Shown in pieces: positions 9,081-16,764 of a stretch of DNA of 64,000 bases. Position numbers and translations under genes: made by a program. Source of the DNA: Actinosynnema pretiosum (GTDB lineage: Bacteria; Actinomycetota; Actinomycetes; Mycobacteriales; Pseudonocardiaceae); assembly GCF_024171695.1 (NCBI RefSeq), contig NZ_JAMTCF010000020.1, positions 111,931-175,930 of the forward strand, written 5' to 3'. The notes under the pieces are model-generated. The model made no database searches. It was not told the origin of the DNA and saw only the letters and a list, made by a program, of their open reading frames with translations. Position 1 is the stretch's first letter. The number at the start of each line of letters is the position of its first letter.

Positions 9081-9733
9081 AAGGAGTCTTCCGGGAGACG
9101 GCGGCGGGACCGGACCCGGACGATGACGAAGAGGACGACGGCGACCGCCACGGCCGCGAGCACCACCGTCTGGAAGACGCCCGCGTAGTCGTCGACCACG
9201 TGCCAGTTCGCCCCCAGCAGGTAGCCCGCCACGACGAACACCGAGTTCCAGACCAGGCTCCCGGCGGTGGTCAGGAGCAGGAACTTCGTGGGGGACATGC
9301 GCTCCACCCCGGCGGGAAGGGAGATGACGCTGCGGAACAGCGGCACCATCCGGCCCAGGAACACGGCCTTGGCCCCGTGCTCGGCGAACCAGCGCTCCGC
9401 GCGGTCGAAGTCGGCCACCTCCAGCAGCGGCACCCGCGCGATCACCGCCCTGGTCCGGTCGCGGCCCAGCAGCGCGCCCAGCAGGTAGACGATGACCGCG
9501 CCCGCCACCGAGCCCAGGGTCGTCCACAGCAGCGCCTCGGCGAGGCCGAACGTGCCCCGGCTGGCGGAGAACCCGGCCAGCGGCAGGACCAGTTCGCTGG
9601 GGATCGGCGGGAACAGGTTGTCCGCGCCCACGACCAGCGCCGCGCCGGGACCGCCCAGCGCGTCCATCAGGTCCACCGCCCAGCCCGCCAGGCCGCCGAG
9701 CGGTTCGGAGGTGGGCGGCGTTGCGTCGATCAT
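9077..9733 (-). CDS. DedA-family membrane protein
   Basis: Integral membrane protein of 218 residues in the DedA/VTT family, now linked to flipping or recycling of lipid carriers at the cytoplasmic membrane. The family block is present: an acidic and proline-bearing re-entrant helix (NLFPPIPSELVLPLAG), then GRMVPLFRSVISLPAG. Four or five hydrophobic segments follow, with a basic tail (VRSRRRLPEDSF). It is a single gene whose promoter would lie in the 163 bases before the divergent histidine kinase gene. Confidence 0.9.
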   Translation of the reverse strand: MIDATPPTSEPLGGLAGWAVDLMDALGGPGAALVVGADNLFPPIPSELVLPLAGFSASRGTFGLAEALLWTTLGSVAGAVIVYLLGALLGRDRTRAVIARVPLLEVADFDRAERWFAEHGAKAVFLGRMVPLFRSVISLPAGVERMSPTKFLLLTTAGSLVWNSVFVVAGYLLGANWHVVDDYAGVFQTVVLAAVAVAVVLFVIVRVRSRRRLPEDSF

Positions 9734-9896
9734 GATTTTTCCTTGCTGTGAAAGGGTTTTGCGGACAGCTCGACGCTAGGCGGGGCTGAGGGGTCGGGGA
9801 ATGCGGCGACCCGCCCGGCCGTGCTGGGGCAGGCCTCACGCCGGTGGTGCGGTAAACCTCAGGTCGCCGGGCGTGGCCCGCCGCTACCGTGGCCGC

Positions 9897-11030
9897 GTGA
9901 TCCACACCGACGAGCTGAGCGCGGGCGCGGTGGCCGGGAGCTGGGGGCGGGCCGTCGTCGGTGTCCTCCTCGGCGGGCTGCTCGCGCTGGCCACCCCGCT
10001 GCTGCTGTGGCCGGTCGGGCGCGACCGCCTCGCCCTCGCGCTGGCCGCCGCCCAGGTCCGGCTGATCACCCGCTGGCACGGCCCCGTCCACGTCGAGCGC
10101 CCCGCGCCCGCCCGGTGCAGGCGCTACCTGCTGCTGCGCTGGCCGGTCGGACTGCTCGGGCTCGGCGTGCTCGCGCTGCTGCTGGTGTGCCTGGTCGTGG
10201 GGGCCTCGATGCTGTCGGCGTTCCTGCTGGACGGCGACTGGGCGCTGGTCGAGGACTCGCGCGAGCGGGTGGGCGCGGCGCTGCTGCTGGTGTCCGCCCC
10301 GATCGGGGTCATGCTGACCTTCGTCACCGCCGCGGGCGTGTTCGGCGTCGGCACGCTCGACCGGTGGCTTGCCGCCGAGGCGCTGGGGGTGAGCGACCGG
10401 GCGCTGCTGCGGCGCAGGGTCGCCGAGCTGACCACCACCCGCGCCGACGTGGTCGACGCCGTCAACGACGAGCGGCGGCGCATCGAGCGGGACCTGCACG
10501 ACGGGGTGCAGCAGCGGGTCGTGGCGCTGGGCGTGCTGGTCGGGCGGGCGCACCGGGCGGGCGCGGGCGACCGGGCCCGCGACCTGCTGGAGCAGGCGCT
10601 GGTGGTGTCGCAGGAGACCATCGCCGAGCTGCGGCAGGTGGCGCTGCGGGTCTACCCGAGCGCGCTGGACGCCGGTGGGCTGCCCGCCGCGCTGGAGGCG
10701 CTGGCCGAGCGCTCGACCACGCCGGTGGCGCTGCGGGTCGACCCCGGCAGGCTGCCCGCCGCCGTGGAGGTGGCGCTGTACTTCGTGGCGTCCGAGGCGG
10801 TCAACAACGCGGTCAAGCACGCGGGGGCCACGCGCGTGGAGGTCGTCGTGGCGGAGCGGGACGGGCGGGTCGAGCTGAGCGTGTCCGACGACGGGGCGGG
10901 TGGCGCCGATCCGGCCGGGCCGGGGCTGTCCGGGTTGGCGCGGCGGGTGCTGGCGGCCGACGGGGTGTTCGGGGTGGACAGCCCGGCGGGCGGGCCCACC
11001 GTGGTGCGGGCGGTGCTGCCGTGCGGGTGA
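9897..11030 (+). CDS. NarL-type sensor histidine kinase
   Basis: Membrane histidine kinase of 377 residues. It has four or so hydrophobic segments in the first 160 residues with little extracytoplasmic loop, so the signal is probably sensed in or near the membrane. The HisKA_3 dimerisation helix follows with phosphoacceptor His201 in ERDLHDGVQQR, then a HATPase domain with the N-box SEAVNNAVKHA and G-box VSDDGAGG. GTG 9897 is taken as the start. The gene overlaps the response regulator start by ten bases (GTGCGGGTGA), so the pair is coupled. Confidence 0.9.
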   Translation: MIHTDELSAGAVAGSWGRAVVGVLLGGLLALATPLLLWPVGRDRLALALAAAQVRLITRWHGPVHVERPAPARCRRYLLLRWPVGLLGLGVLALLLVCLVVGASMLSAFLLDGDWALVEDSRERVGAALLLVSAPIGVMLTFVTAAGVFGVGTLDRWLAAEALGVSDRALLRRRVAELTTTRADVVDAVNDERRRIERDLHDGVQQRVVALGVLVGRAHRAGAGDRARDLLEQALVVSQETIAELRQVALRVYPSALDAGGLPAALEALAERSTTPVALRVDPGRLPAAVEVALYFVASEAVNNAVKHAGATRVEVVVAERDGRVELSVSDDGAGGADPAGPGLSGLARRVLAADGVFGVDSPAGGPTVVRAVLPCG

Positions 11031-11680
11031 TCCTGGCCGAGGACTCGACGCTGCTGCGCGAGGGCCTGGTGCGGTTGCTGGCGGAGGAGGGGCACGAGGT
11101 CGTCGCGGCGGTGGGCAGCGCGCCCGAGCTGCTGGCCCAGGTCGCGCGGCACCGGCCCGACGTGGTGGTGACCGACGTGCGGATGCCGCCCGGCGGTGGG
11201 GACGACGGGCTGCGCGCGGCGCTGCGGATCAGGGCGGAGCGCCCGGAGGTCGCGGTGCTGGTGCTGTCGCAGTACGTGGAGCGGCGGTACGCGACCGAGC
11301 TGATCACCGGGGGCGGCGGGAAGGTCGGGTACCTGCTCAAGGACCGGGTGGTGCGGGTCGGGGAGTTCCTGGACGCGGTGGAGCGGGTCGCGGCCGGGGG
11401 GACGGTGTTCGACCCGGAGGTGGTGCGTCGGCTGCTGGCGCGCGGCGGGCGCGGCGACCCGCTGGCCGCGCTCACGCCGCGCGAGGCGCGGGTGCTCGCG
11501 CTGATGGCCGAGGGGCTGACCAACGCGCGCATCGCGGAGCGGGTGCACGTGTCGGTGAGCGCGGTGGAGAAGCACGTGAACGGGGTGTTCGACAAGCTCG
11601 GGCTCGCCGGGCTCGCCGGGGTGGCCGGGGTGAGCAGGCGGGTGGTGGCGGTGGTGCGGTACCTGGGGCAGGAGCGGTGA
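11021..11680 (+). CDS. LuxR/NarL-family response regulator
   Basis: Response regulator of 219 residues, partner of the kinase it overlaps. The receiver domain has the acidic pair in ILAEDS, the phosphoacceptor Asp52 in VVVTDVRMPPGG, and the Lys of YLLKDR. The C-terminal DNA-binding domain is a LuxR-type helix-turn-helix (LTPREARVLALMAEGLTNAR, then IAERVHVSVSAVEKHV). It ends three bases before the end of a second, convergent kinase gene, which may also talk to it. Confidence 0.93.
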   Translation: MRVILAEDSTLLREGLVRLLAEEGHEVVAAVGSAPELLAQVARHRPDVVVTDVRMPPGGGDDGLRAALRIRAERPEVAVLVLSQYVERRYATELITGGGGKVGYLLKDRVVRVGEFLDAVERVAAGGTVFDPEVVRRLLARGGRGDPLAALTPREARVLALMAEGLTNARIAERVHVSVSAVEKHVNGVFDKLGLAGLAGVAGVSRRVVAVVRYLGQER

Positions 11681-11683
11681 GGG

Positions 11684-12844
11684 CTACTCGGCGCGGGCGG
11701 TCAGGGGGAACCGGGCGCGCACGGTGAAACCGCCGTCCACCGGACCCGTGGTCAGCTCGCCGCCCGCCTGGGTGACCCGCTCGCGCATCCCCACCAGCCC
11801 GTACCCGGAGCCGGGCACCGCACCGCCCGCGCCGCTCGGCTCGCGGTTGGCCACGGTCACGACCAGGTGCCCCTCCTCGACCACCAGGCCCACCCGCACG
11901 GCCGCGCCGGGGGCGTGCTTGCCCGCGTTGGTCAGCGCCTCCTGCACCACCCGGTACGCCGCGCGCGAGACGGCCGCGTCCACCTCGGGCAGCTCGTCCG
12001 ACCGGTCCAGCAACACGTCGCCGGGGGTGTCGGCGATCAGCGCGGGGATGCCGTCCAGGCCGGGGGCGCTCTCCTCGGCGTCGTCCTCGCGCAGCACCCT
12101 CAGCACGTCCCGCAGCTCCGACAGCGCGGCGGTGCTGGACTTGCGGATGACCTCGGCGGCGTCGGCGACCTGGCCGTCGCCGACCACGGTCAGCGCGCCG
12201 GACTGCAGGGCGATCACGCTGACCCGGTGCGCGACGACGTCGTGCATCTCGCGGGCGATGCGCCTGCGCTCGGCGGTGACGGCGCGCTCGGCCAGCAGGT
12301 CGCGCTCGCGCTCGGCGGTCTCGGCGCGCTCGTTGAGCAGACCCACCACGCGCGTGCGCTGGTGCACCCACATGCCGGTGAGCACGGGGATCAGCACCGG
12401 GATCGTGTTGAGCAGCACCACGAGCACCCACGGGGTGAACTCGTAGTTCAGCCTGGGCAGGAACAGCGCGTACACCGCCGCCGCGCCCGCCCAGGTGCGC
12501 CAGGACGCGCCGAAGCGGGACGCGGTGCTGTGCAGGGCGACGAACACCAGGTACGTGGTCGTGTCGAGCGCCAGCATCGCCAGGCCGACCGCGAGCGTCG
12601 CCAGCGGCCAGCGGCGGCGCAGCAGCACGGCGGGCGCGGTGAGCAGCACCCCGGCCACCGCGCCGAGCGGGCCGTGGGCGTCCGCCAGCTCCACGGCCGA
12701 GGTCGTGGTCAGGAAGGCCGCCAGCAGCGCGTCGAACGCCAGCGACCGCGCGCGGCCCTGCCAGGGGGCCAGCAGGCGCTGCCGCGTCGTCAGCCGAGCG
12801 GGCTCGGGTCCAGCAGGTACCGCTCCAGCACCGGTCCGATCCAC
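11684..12844 (-). CDS. Second NarL-type sensor histidine kinase
   Basis: Membrane histidine kinase with five or so hydrophobic segments, a coiled stretch (LLNERAETAERERDLLAERA), and the H-box IAREMHDVVAHRVSVIALQ, followed by a HATPase domain with EALTNAGKHAPG and GYGLVGMRERV. The start is unclear. GTG 12844 gives 386 residues and overlaps the upstream TetR gene by 55 bases. A CTG at 12793 would form a tidy CTGA overlap with the TetR stop and begin right before the first membrane segment. No response regulator follows on this strand. The nearest one is convergent and ends three bases away. Confidence 0.85.
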   Translation of the reverse strand: MDRTGAGAVPAGPEPARLTTRQRLLAPWQGRARSLAFDALLAAFLTTTSAVELADAHGPLGAVAGVLLTAPAVLLRRRWPLATLAVGLAMLALDTTTYLVFVALHSTASRFGASWRTWAGAAAVYALFLPRLNYEFTPWVLVVLLNTIPVLIPVLTGMWVHQRTRVVGLLNERAETAERERDLLAERAVTAERRRIAREMHDVVAHRVSVIALQSGALTVVGDGQVADAAEVIRKSSTAALSELRDVLRVLREDDAEESAPGLDGIPALIADTPGDVLLDRSDELPEVDAAVSRAAYRVVQEALTNAGKHAPGAAVRVGLVVEEGHLVVTVANREPSGAGGAVPGSGYGLVGMRERVTQAGGELTTGPVDGGFTVRARFPLTARAE

Positions 12845-13359
12845 GCCCCCAGCTCCTCCCGCCCCATGGCCGCCAGCGGCGGCACCCGCAGCACGTACCG
12901 CGTGAACGCCAGCCCCAGCACCTGGGAGCCGACCAGCGCCGCCCGCTCGGCGGGCCGGTCCACCGCGATCGCGGCCAGCGCGGGCGCCACCTGGCCGGTG
13001 AACACCCCCAGCATCGCCTCGGCGGCGGCCGGGCTGCTCGCCGCCGCGCGCAGCAGCGACAGGAACCCGGCGTCGTGCTCCCACACCGCGAAGAACCGGT
13101 CCAGCAGCACCGCCGCGACCCGGTCCCCAGGCAGTCCGCGCAGGTCGGGCAGGCGCAGGTCGAACGCGGCTGCCTCGGCGAACAGCGCCTCCTTGCCGCC
13201 GAAGTACCGCACGACCAGCGCCGCGTCCACGCCCGCGTCGGCCGCGACGTCGCGCACCCGCACCCGGTCGAACCCGCCCTCGCCGAAGCGGGCGCGCGCG
13301 GCGTCCAGGATCGCCGCCCTGGTCGCCTCGGCGGAGCGCTTGCGGGGTGGTGCGGGCAT
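12790..13359 (-). CDS. TetR-family transcriptional regulator
   Basis: Repressor-type protein of 189 residues. The N-terminal helix-turn-helix is standard (TRAAILDAARARFGEGGFD, then VRDVAADAGVDAALVVRYFGGKEALF). The C-terminal ligand domain is divergent and gives no clue to the inducer. ATG 13359 is preferred; a TTG four codons upstream is possible. It is followed directly by the overlapping second kinase gene and probably shares its transcript. Confidence 0.9.
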   Translation of the reverse strand: MPAPPRKRSAEATRAAILDAARARFGEGGFDRVRVRDVAADAGVDAALVVRYFGGKEALFAEAAAFDLRLPDLRGLPGDRVAAVLLDRFFAVWEHDAGFLSLLRAAASSPAAAEAMLGVFTGQVAPALAAIAVDRPAERAALVGSQVLGLAFTRYVLRVPPLAAMGREELGAWIGPVLERYLLDPSPLG

Positions 13360-13392
13360 GGGGCAAGTCAACAGTGCGTTCGCGCGAGTGGC

Positions 13393-15477
13393 CTAACCGG
13401 CCCCGGTCATCGGCGCGCCCACCCTCGGGTCCTTCGTGTTGACCAGGAACGACGTGGCGGGCAGCGAGCCGTCGGCGCGGCGCTCCCCCTCGGCGCTGGC
13501 GGGGTCGACCTCGCGCAGCACGTCACCGCCCCAGCCCCGCTCGTTCCAGGTGTTGCCCTGCGCGACCGCGCCGTCACCGAGCAGGGCCTGCTCGCGGTTG
13601 CCCAGCGCCAGGTTGTCGCGCAGCCGGGCGGGCGCGTCGCGCAGCGCGAAGCCGTCGCCGGCGTTGCGGAACGCGCTGCTGCCCGACAGCTCGTGCCCGG
13701 CGCGACCGGTGCTGGTGAACCCGTCGCCGTTGTTCTTCCACGCCGCGCTGCGCAGCACCGCGTGCGGGCCGCCGGTGCCCAGGTCGAAGCCGTGCCCGGA
13801 GCCGAGGGCGCGCGGGAAGCCCCAGCGGTTGATCCCGTTGCCGTAGGCCCAGTTCGAGTCCAGGGTGACCTTGCCGGTGAAGGCGCCGAGGCTGATGCCG
13901 TCGTCCACGTTGTCGTAGGCGCGGCAGCCGCGCACGGTGTTGCCGTCCCCGGACCCGGTGGTGAACGCGATGCCGTCCGCCTCCCGGCCCTCGGCGTCCC
14001 GGTTGTGGTGGAAGTCGCCGTCCAGCACCAGGTTCCCGGACGCGGAGCCGGAGAAGGCGAGCCCGGTGCCCAGGTTGTCGTGCAGGGACAGCCGCTGGAA
14101 CGTGCTGCCGCCGCACGAGATGCAGGCCACCGCGCCCGCCGGGCCCTTGATGATCTCCAGGTCGCGCACCACCCAGTGCGCGCCGCGCACGGTCAGCATC
14201 GGGCGCGCGCCGACCTGGCTCGCGTCCAGGATCACGTGGTCGCCGGGTGCGGCGGCCAGGGTGATGGGCTTGTCGGGCGTGCCGGAGGCGGTCAGCTCGA
14301 CGGCCTCGGTGGGGCGGTGGATGCCGTCCTTGAGGTAGATGGTCTGGCCGGGCTGGGCCACGGCGGCGGCCCGGCCGAGGGTGGCGAACGGGTCCTGCTC
14401 GGTGCCCGTCGCGCCGTCGTCGCCCTTGGGGGACACGAAGAAGCTGATGGGCGTCGCGGTCGTGGGCGGTGCGGAGGAGCTGGTGGGCGGCGCGCCGCTC
14501 GGAGTGTCCACTATGGACGGAGCGGTCGCCGTCGGCAGCGCCAGCTCGGTCGGCGGGTCCGGTTGTCCCGGCAGCGGGATCAGGTACACCGCCAGCGCCA
14601 CGGCGGTGATCAGCCCGGCGGCGGGCAGCGCGGCGGCCAGCGGCTTGCCCGAGGCGTACCCGGCGACCGCCTTGAGCGCCCCGCCCGCCGGGGGCGCGAC
14701 GCCCTGCGGCAGCGCGGACACCGCGGCCTGCAACCCGGCGGGCACGAGCAGCAGCCCGGCCTGCGCGGCGAAGTACTCGGCGGGGAAGCGCGGCGCGCCC
14801 ACGTCCAGGCAGCGGGCGCAGCCGCGCACGTGCTTGGTGGCGCGCTTGAACCACCGGTCCCCGCCGTCCACCCCGCCGCAGGCGGACAGCTCCGGGCAGC
14901 GCGGCACGGCCCGCCACGCGCGCAGCGCCGTGCGCGCCAGCAGCAGCCGCTCCTTCATCCGCTGCACCCGCACCGCCGTGTGCGGCACGCTCAGCCGCAG
15001 CGCGCCCGCGACCTCGGCGCGCGAGAGCAGCCCGTTGACCTCCTGCCACCACAGGGAGAACAGCTCCCGGTCGGCGGGCGCGAGCCAGCGGGTCGCGTCC
15101 AGCACCTCGCGCGACTCGGCGACCTGGCCCATCCGGTTCGCGGTGCGCTCGGCCAGGTCCTGGCCGGGTGCCGCGGGCTCGGGCAGCTCGTCCAGCGGCA
15201 GCGCCGGGCGGCGTCCGCGCACGTGGTCGCGCACCTGCCGGATCGTGGTGGTCACCAGCCAGGCCCGGAACCGCTCGGGGTCCTTGAGGTCGCCGACGTG
15301 CCGCACCACCCGGATCATGGTCTCCTGCGCGACGTCCTCGGCGTCGGCGTCACCGGGCAGCGCCCGCGCGACCACGTTGTGCACCAGGGGGAGCGCCGAG
15401 GAGACGAGCTCGCGCACCGCGTCCGGGTCACCGGCCTGGGCCGCCAGCACCACCTGGGCGTCGACGAGGGAATCCAC
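13393..15477 (-). CDS. ECF sigma factor fused to zinc motif, membrane helix and extracellular beta-helix
   Basis: Single protein of 694 residues with an unusual order of parts. Residues about 1-90 are sigma region 2 (EDVAQETMIRVVRHVGDLKD, then FRAWLVTTTIRQVRDHVRGR). Residues about 115-190 are region 4 (LSRAEVAGALRLSVPHTAVR). Next comes H216-x3-C220-x2-C223, the spacing of the zinc site in ZAS anti-sigma factors. One membrane helix lies near 286-302, then a Pro/Thr/Ser linker. From about 345 to the end is a right-handed parallel beta-helix of the pectate-lyase type, with Asn/Asp-Gly-rich turns (GDGFALRD, DDGISLGA). The topology would put the sigma part inside and the beta-helix outside. ECF families with fused anti-sigma-like and extracellular parts are known in actinobacteria; the ligand here is unknown, perhaps a cell-wall or plant polysaccharide. 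Confidence 0.88.
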   Translation of the reverse strand: MDSLVDAQVVLAAQAGDPDAVRELVSSALPLVHNVVARALPGDADAEDVAQETMIRVVRHVGDLKDPERFRAWLVTTTIRQVRDHVRGRRPALPLDELPEPAAPGQDLAERTANRMGQVAESREVLDATRWLAPADRELFSLWWQEVNGLLSRAEVAGALRLSVPHTAVRVQRMKERLLLARTALRAWRAVPRCPELSACGGVDGGDRWFKRATKHVRGCARCLDVGAPRFPAEYFAAQAGLLLVPAGLQAAVSALPQGVAPPAGGALKAVAGYASGKPLAAALPAAGLITAVALAVYLIPLPGQPDPPTELALPTATAPSIVDTPSGAPPTSSSAPPTTATPISFFVSPKGDDGATGTEQDPFATLGRAAAVAQPGQTIYLKDGIHRPTEAVELTASGTPDKPITLAAAPGDHVILDASQVGARPMLTVRGAHWVVRDLEIIKGPAGAVACISCGGSTFQRLSLHDNLGTGLAFSGSASGNLVLDGDFHHNRDAEGREADGIAFTTGSGDGNTVRGCRAYDNVDDGISLGAFTGKVTLDSNWAYGNGINRWGFPRALGSGHGFDLGTGGPHAVLRSAAWKNNGDGFTSTGRAGHELSGSSAFRNAGDGFALRDAPARLRDNLALGNREQALLGDGAVAQGNTWNERGWGGDVLREVDPASAEGERRADGSLPATSFLVNTKDPRVGAPMTGAG

Positions 15478-15959
15478 GCCTGAGTCCTCCCGTGCGCCGC
15501 TGCTCTCCGCGCGGCACGACGACGTGCCGAGGTGGCGGGGGAGCGGAGTCTGGCACAGGCCCGGAATCGGTGTAAAGAGCGCGCTTCCCGGCTCGCGGGC
15601 GCGCCGGGCGGGGGTGGTGCGTCCCGCCGGACGGGGGTGAGGTGGGCGAACGGCGCACCGCCTGGGCGTCCGGACGGCGCACCGCCTCGGCAGCCGTCCC
15701 GGAAAGACAGGGGTGCCAAGGGGATCGACCTCACTCCGCCGTTCGGTCGTCTCGGGGTTGGGCCGCTCGCGCGTGGCGGGGCGGTGCGGGCGCGGGGTGC
15801 GGCAACCGGGTCAGGCGCGGCGGCTGCCCGGCGCGCCGGGGGCTCCCTCCGGCGGGTGGGGGAGCGGCGGCCCGCCGGGCGTCGGGGGTGCGGCCTGCCG
15901 TCCGCCGGGGCGCGCTGCGGGCTCGGCGCTCGCGCGCGGCTTCGGGACCGGCTGCGGGG
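15478..15959. other. Intergenic region upstream of the sigma fusion gene
   Basis: No supportable gene in these 482 bases. Near the sigma gene start there is a perfect 7-bp inverted repeat with a 4-base centre (CGGCACG-ACGA-CGTGCCG, 15512-15529). It could be an operator or lie in the 5' untranslated region. Further out, a 13-base direct repeat (CGGCGCACCGCCT) occurs at 15651-15663 and about 24 bases later. The rest is very GC-rich without codon structure. Confidence 0.5.
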
Positions 15960-16298
15960 TCAGGAGTGCGCGGGCAGCAACCACACCAGCGCCACCAGCG
16001 CGATCGCCATCACCAGCGCGGTGACGCCGAGCAGCGCGCCCCCGCCGGGCAGCGCGGGCCGCTCGTGCGCCAGCAGCGCCCGGTAGGCGCGCGCCGAGCG
16101 GCGTTCGGCCAGCGCCCACAGCACCGCGCACACCACCAGGAACACCGGCCCCACGGCCAGCGACCACGCGCCCAGCACCGGGGGCAGCACCCGCAGCGAC
16201 ACCAGCGCCGCCGCGGCCACCGCGAGCACCGTGCGCCGCCACGCCAGCAGGGTCCGCTCCGGTTGCAGGCCGGGGTCGAACAGGGCGCGCTCAGCCAC
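15960..16298 (-). CDS. DUF202 small membrane protein
   Basis: Protein of 112 residues with three hydrophobic segments. The start has the DUF202 signature RTLLAWRRTVLAVAAAALV, and the middle basic RRSARAYRALL follows. DUF202 proteins are small inner-membrane proteins of unknown role, usually in pairs. This one begins six bases after the stop of a second DUF202 gene. The two differ in sequence and may form a hetero-oligomer. Confidence 0.85.
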   Translation of the reverse strand: MAERALFDPGLQPERTLLAWRRTVLAVAAAALVSLRVLPPVLGAWSLAVGPVFLVVCAVLWALAERRSARAYRALLAHERPALPGGGALLGVTALVMAIALVALVWLLPAHS

Positions 16299-16304
16299 GG
16301 GAGG

Positions 16305-16670
16305 TCACCGCAGCGCCGTGCCCAGCACCAGCAGCAGCGCCACCGCCGTCACCCCGACCACCAGCGCCAACCTCGCCCCCGACGAGGAGGGCAGCGGCTC
16401 GCCGCGCCGCATCGCCCGCTCGGCGACCGCCCAGCCCCGCCACGCCAGCGGCGGCACGACCAGGCCCAGTGCCAGCAGCACGAGGGACGCGGCCAGCCGC
16501 AGCCCGGACTGGACGGGCAGGTGCAGCGCCTCCAGCGCCACCCCGCCCGCGACGAGCGCCAGCGAGGTCCTGATCCAGGCCAGGAACGTGCGCTCGTTGG
16601 CCAGGGTGAACCGGGGGTCGGGTTCGGCGCCGTGGTCGTAGACCCCGCGCGGGAAGCGCCGCAGGCTCAC
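16305..16670 (-). CDS. DUF202 / YidH-like membrane protein
   Basis: Protein of 121 residues carrying the classical YidH/DUF202 motif NERTFLAWIRTSLALVAGGVA and three membrane segments. It is the upstream member of the DUF202 pair and starts with GTG 16670, 94 bases downstream of the P450 gene on the same strand. The longer cytoplasmic N terminus (FPRGVYDHGAEPDPRFTLA) is typical of YidH rather than its partner. Function unknown. Confidence 0.87.
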   Translation of the reverse strand: MSLRRFPRGVYDHGAEPDPRFTLANERTFLAWIRTSLALVAGGVALEALHLPVQSGLRLAASLVLLALGLVVPPLAWRGWAVAERAMRRGEPLPSSSGARLALVVGVTAVALLLVLGTALR

Positions 16671-16764
16671 GCCGCGACCTCGCTGTGCTGCACGAACGCT
16701 ATGCTATGCCACGCGGGCGCGCCCCGTTCGGCGCAGCGGGCGGCCCCGGTCGGCGCGGCCGGGG

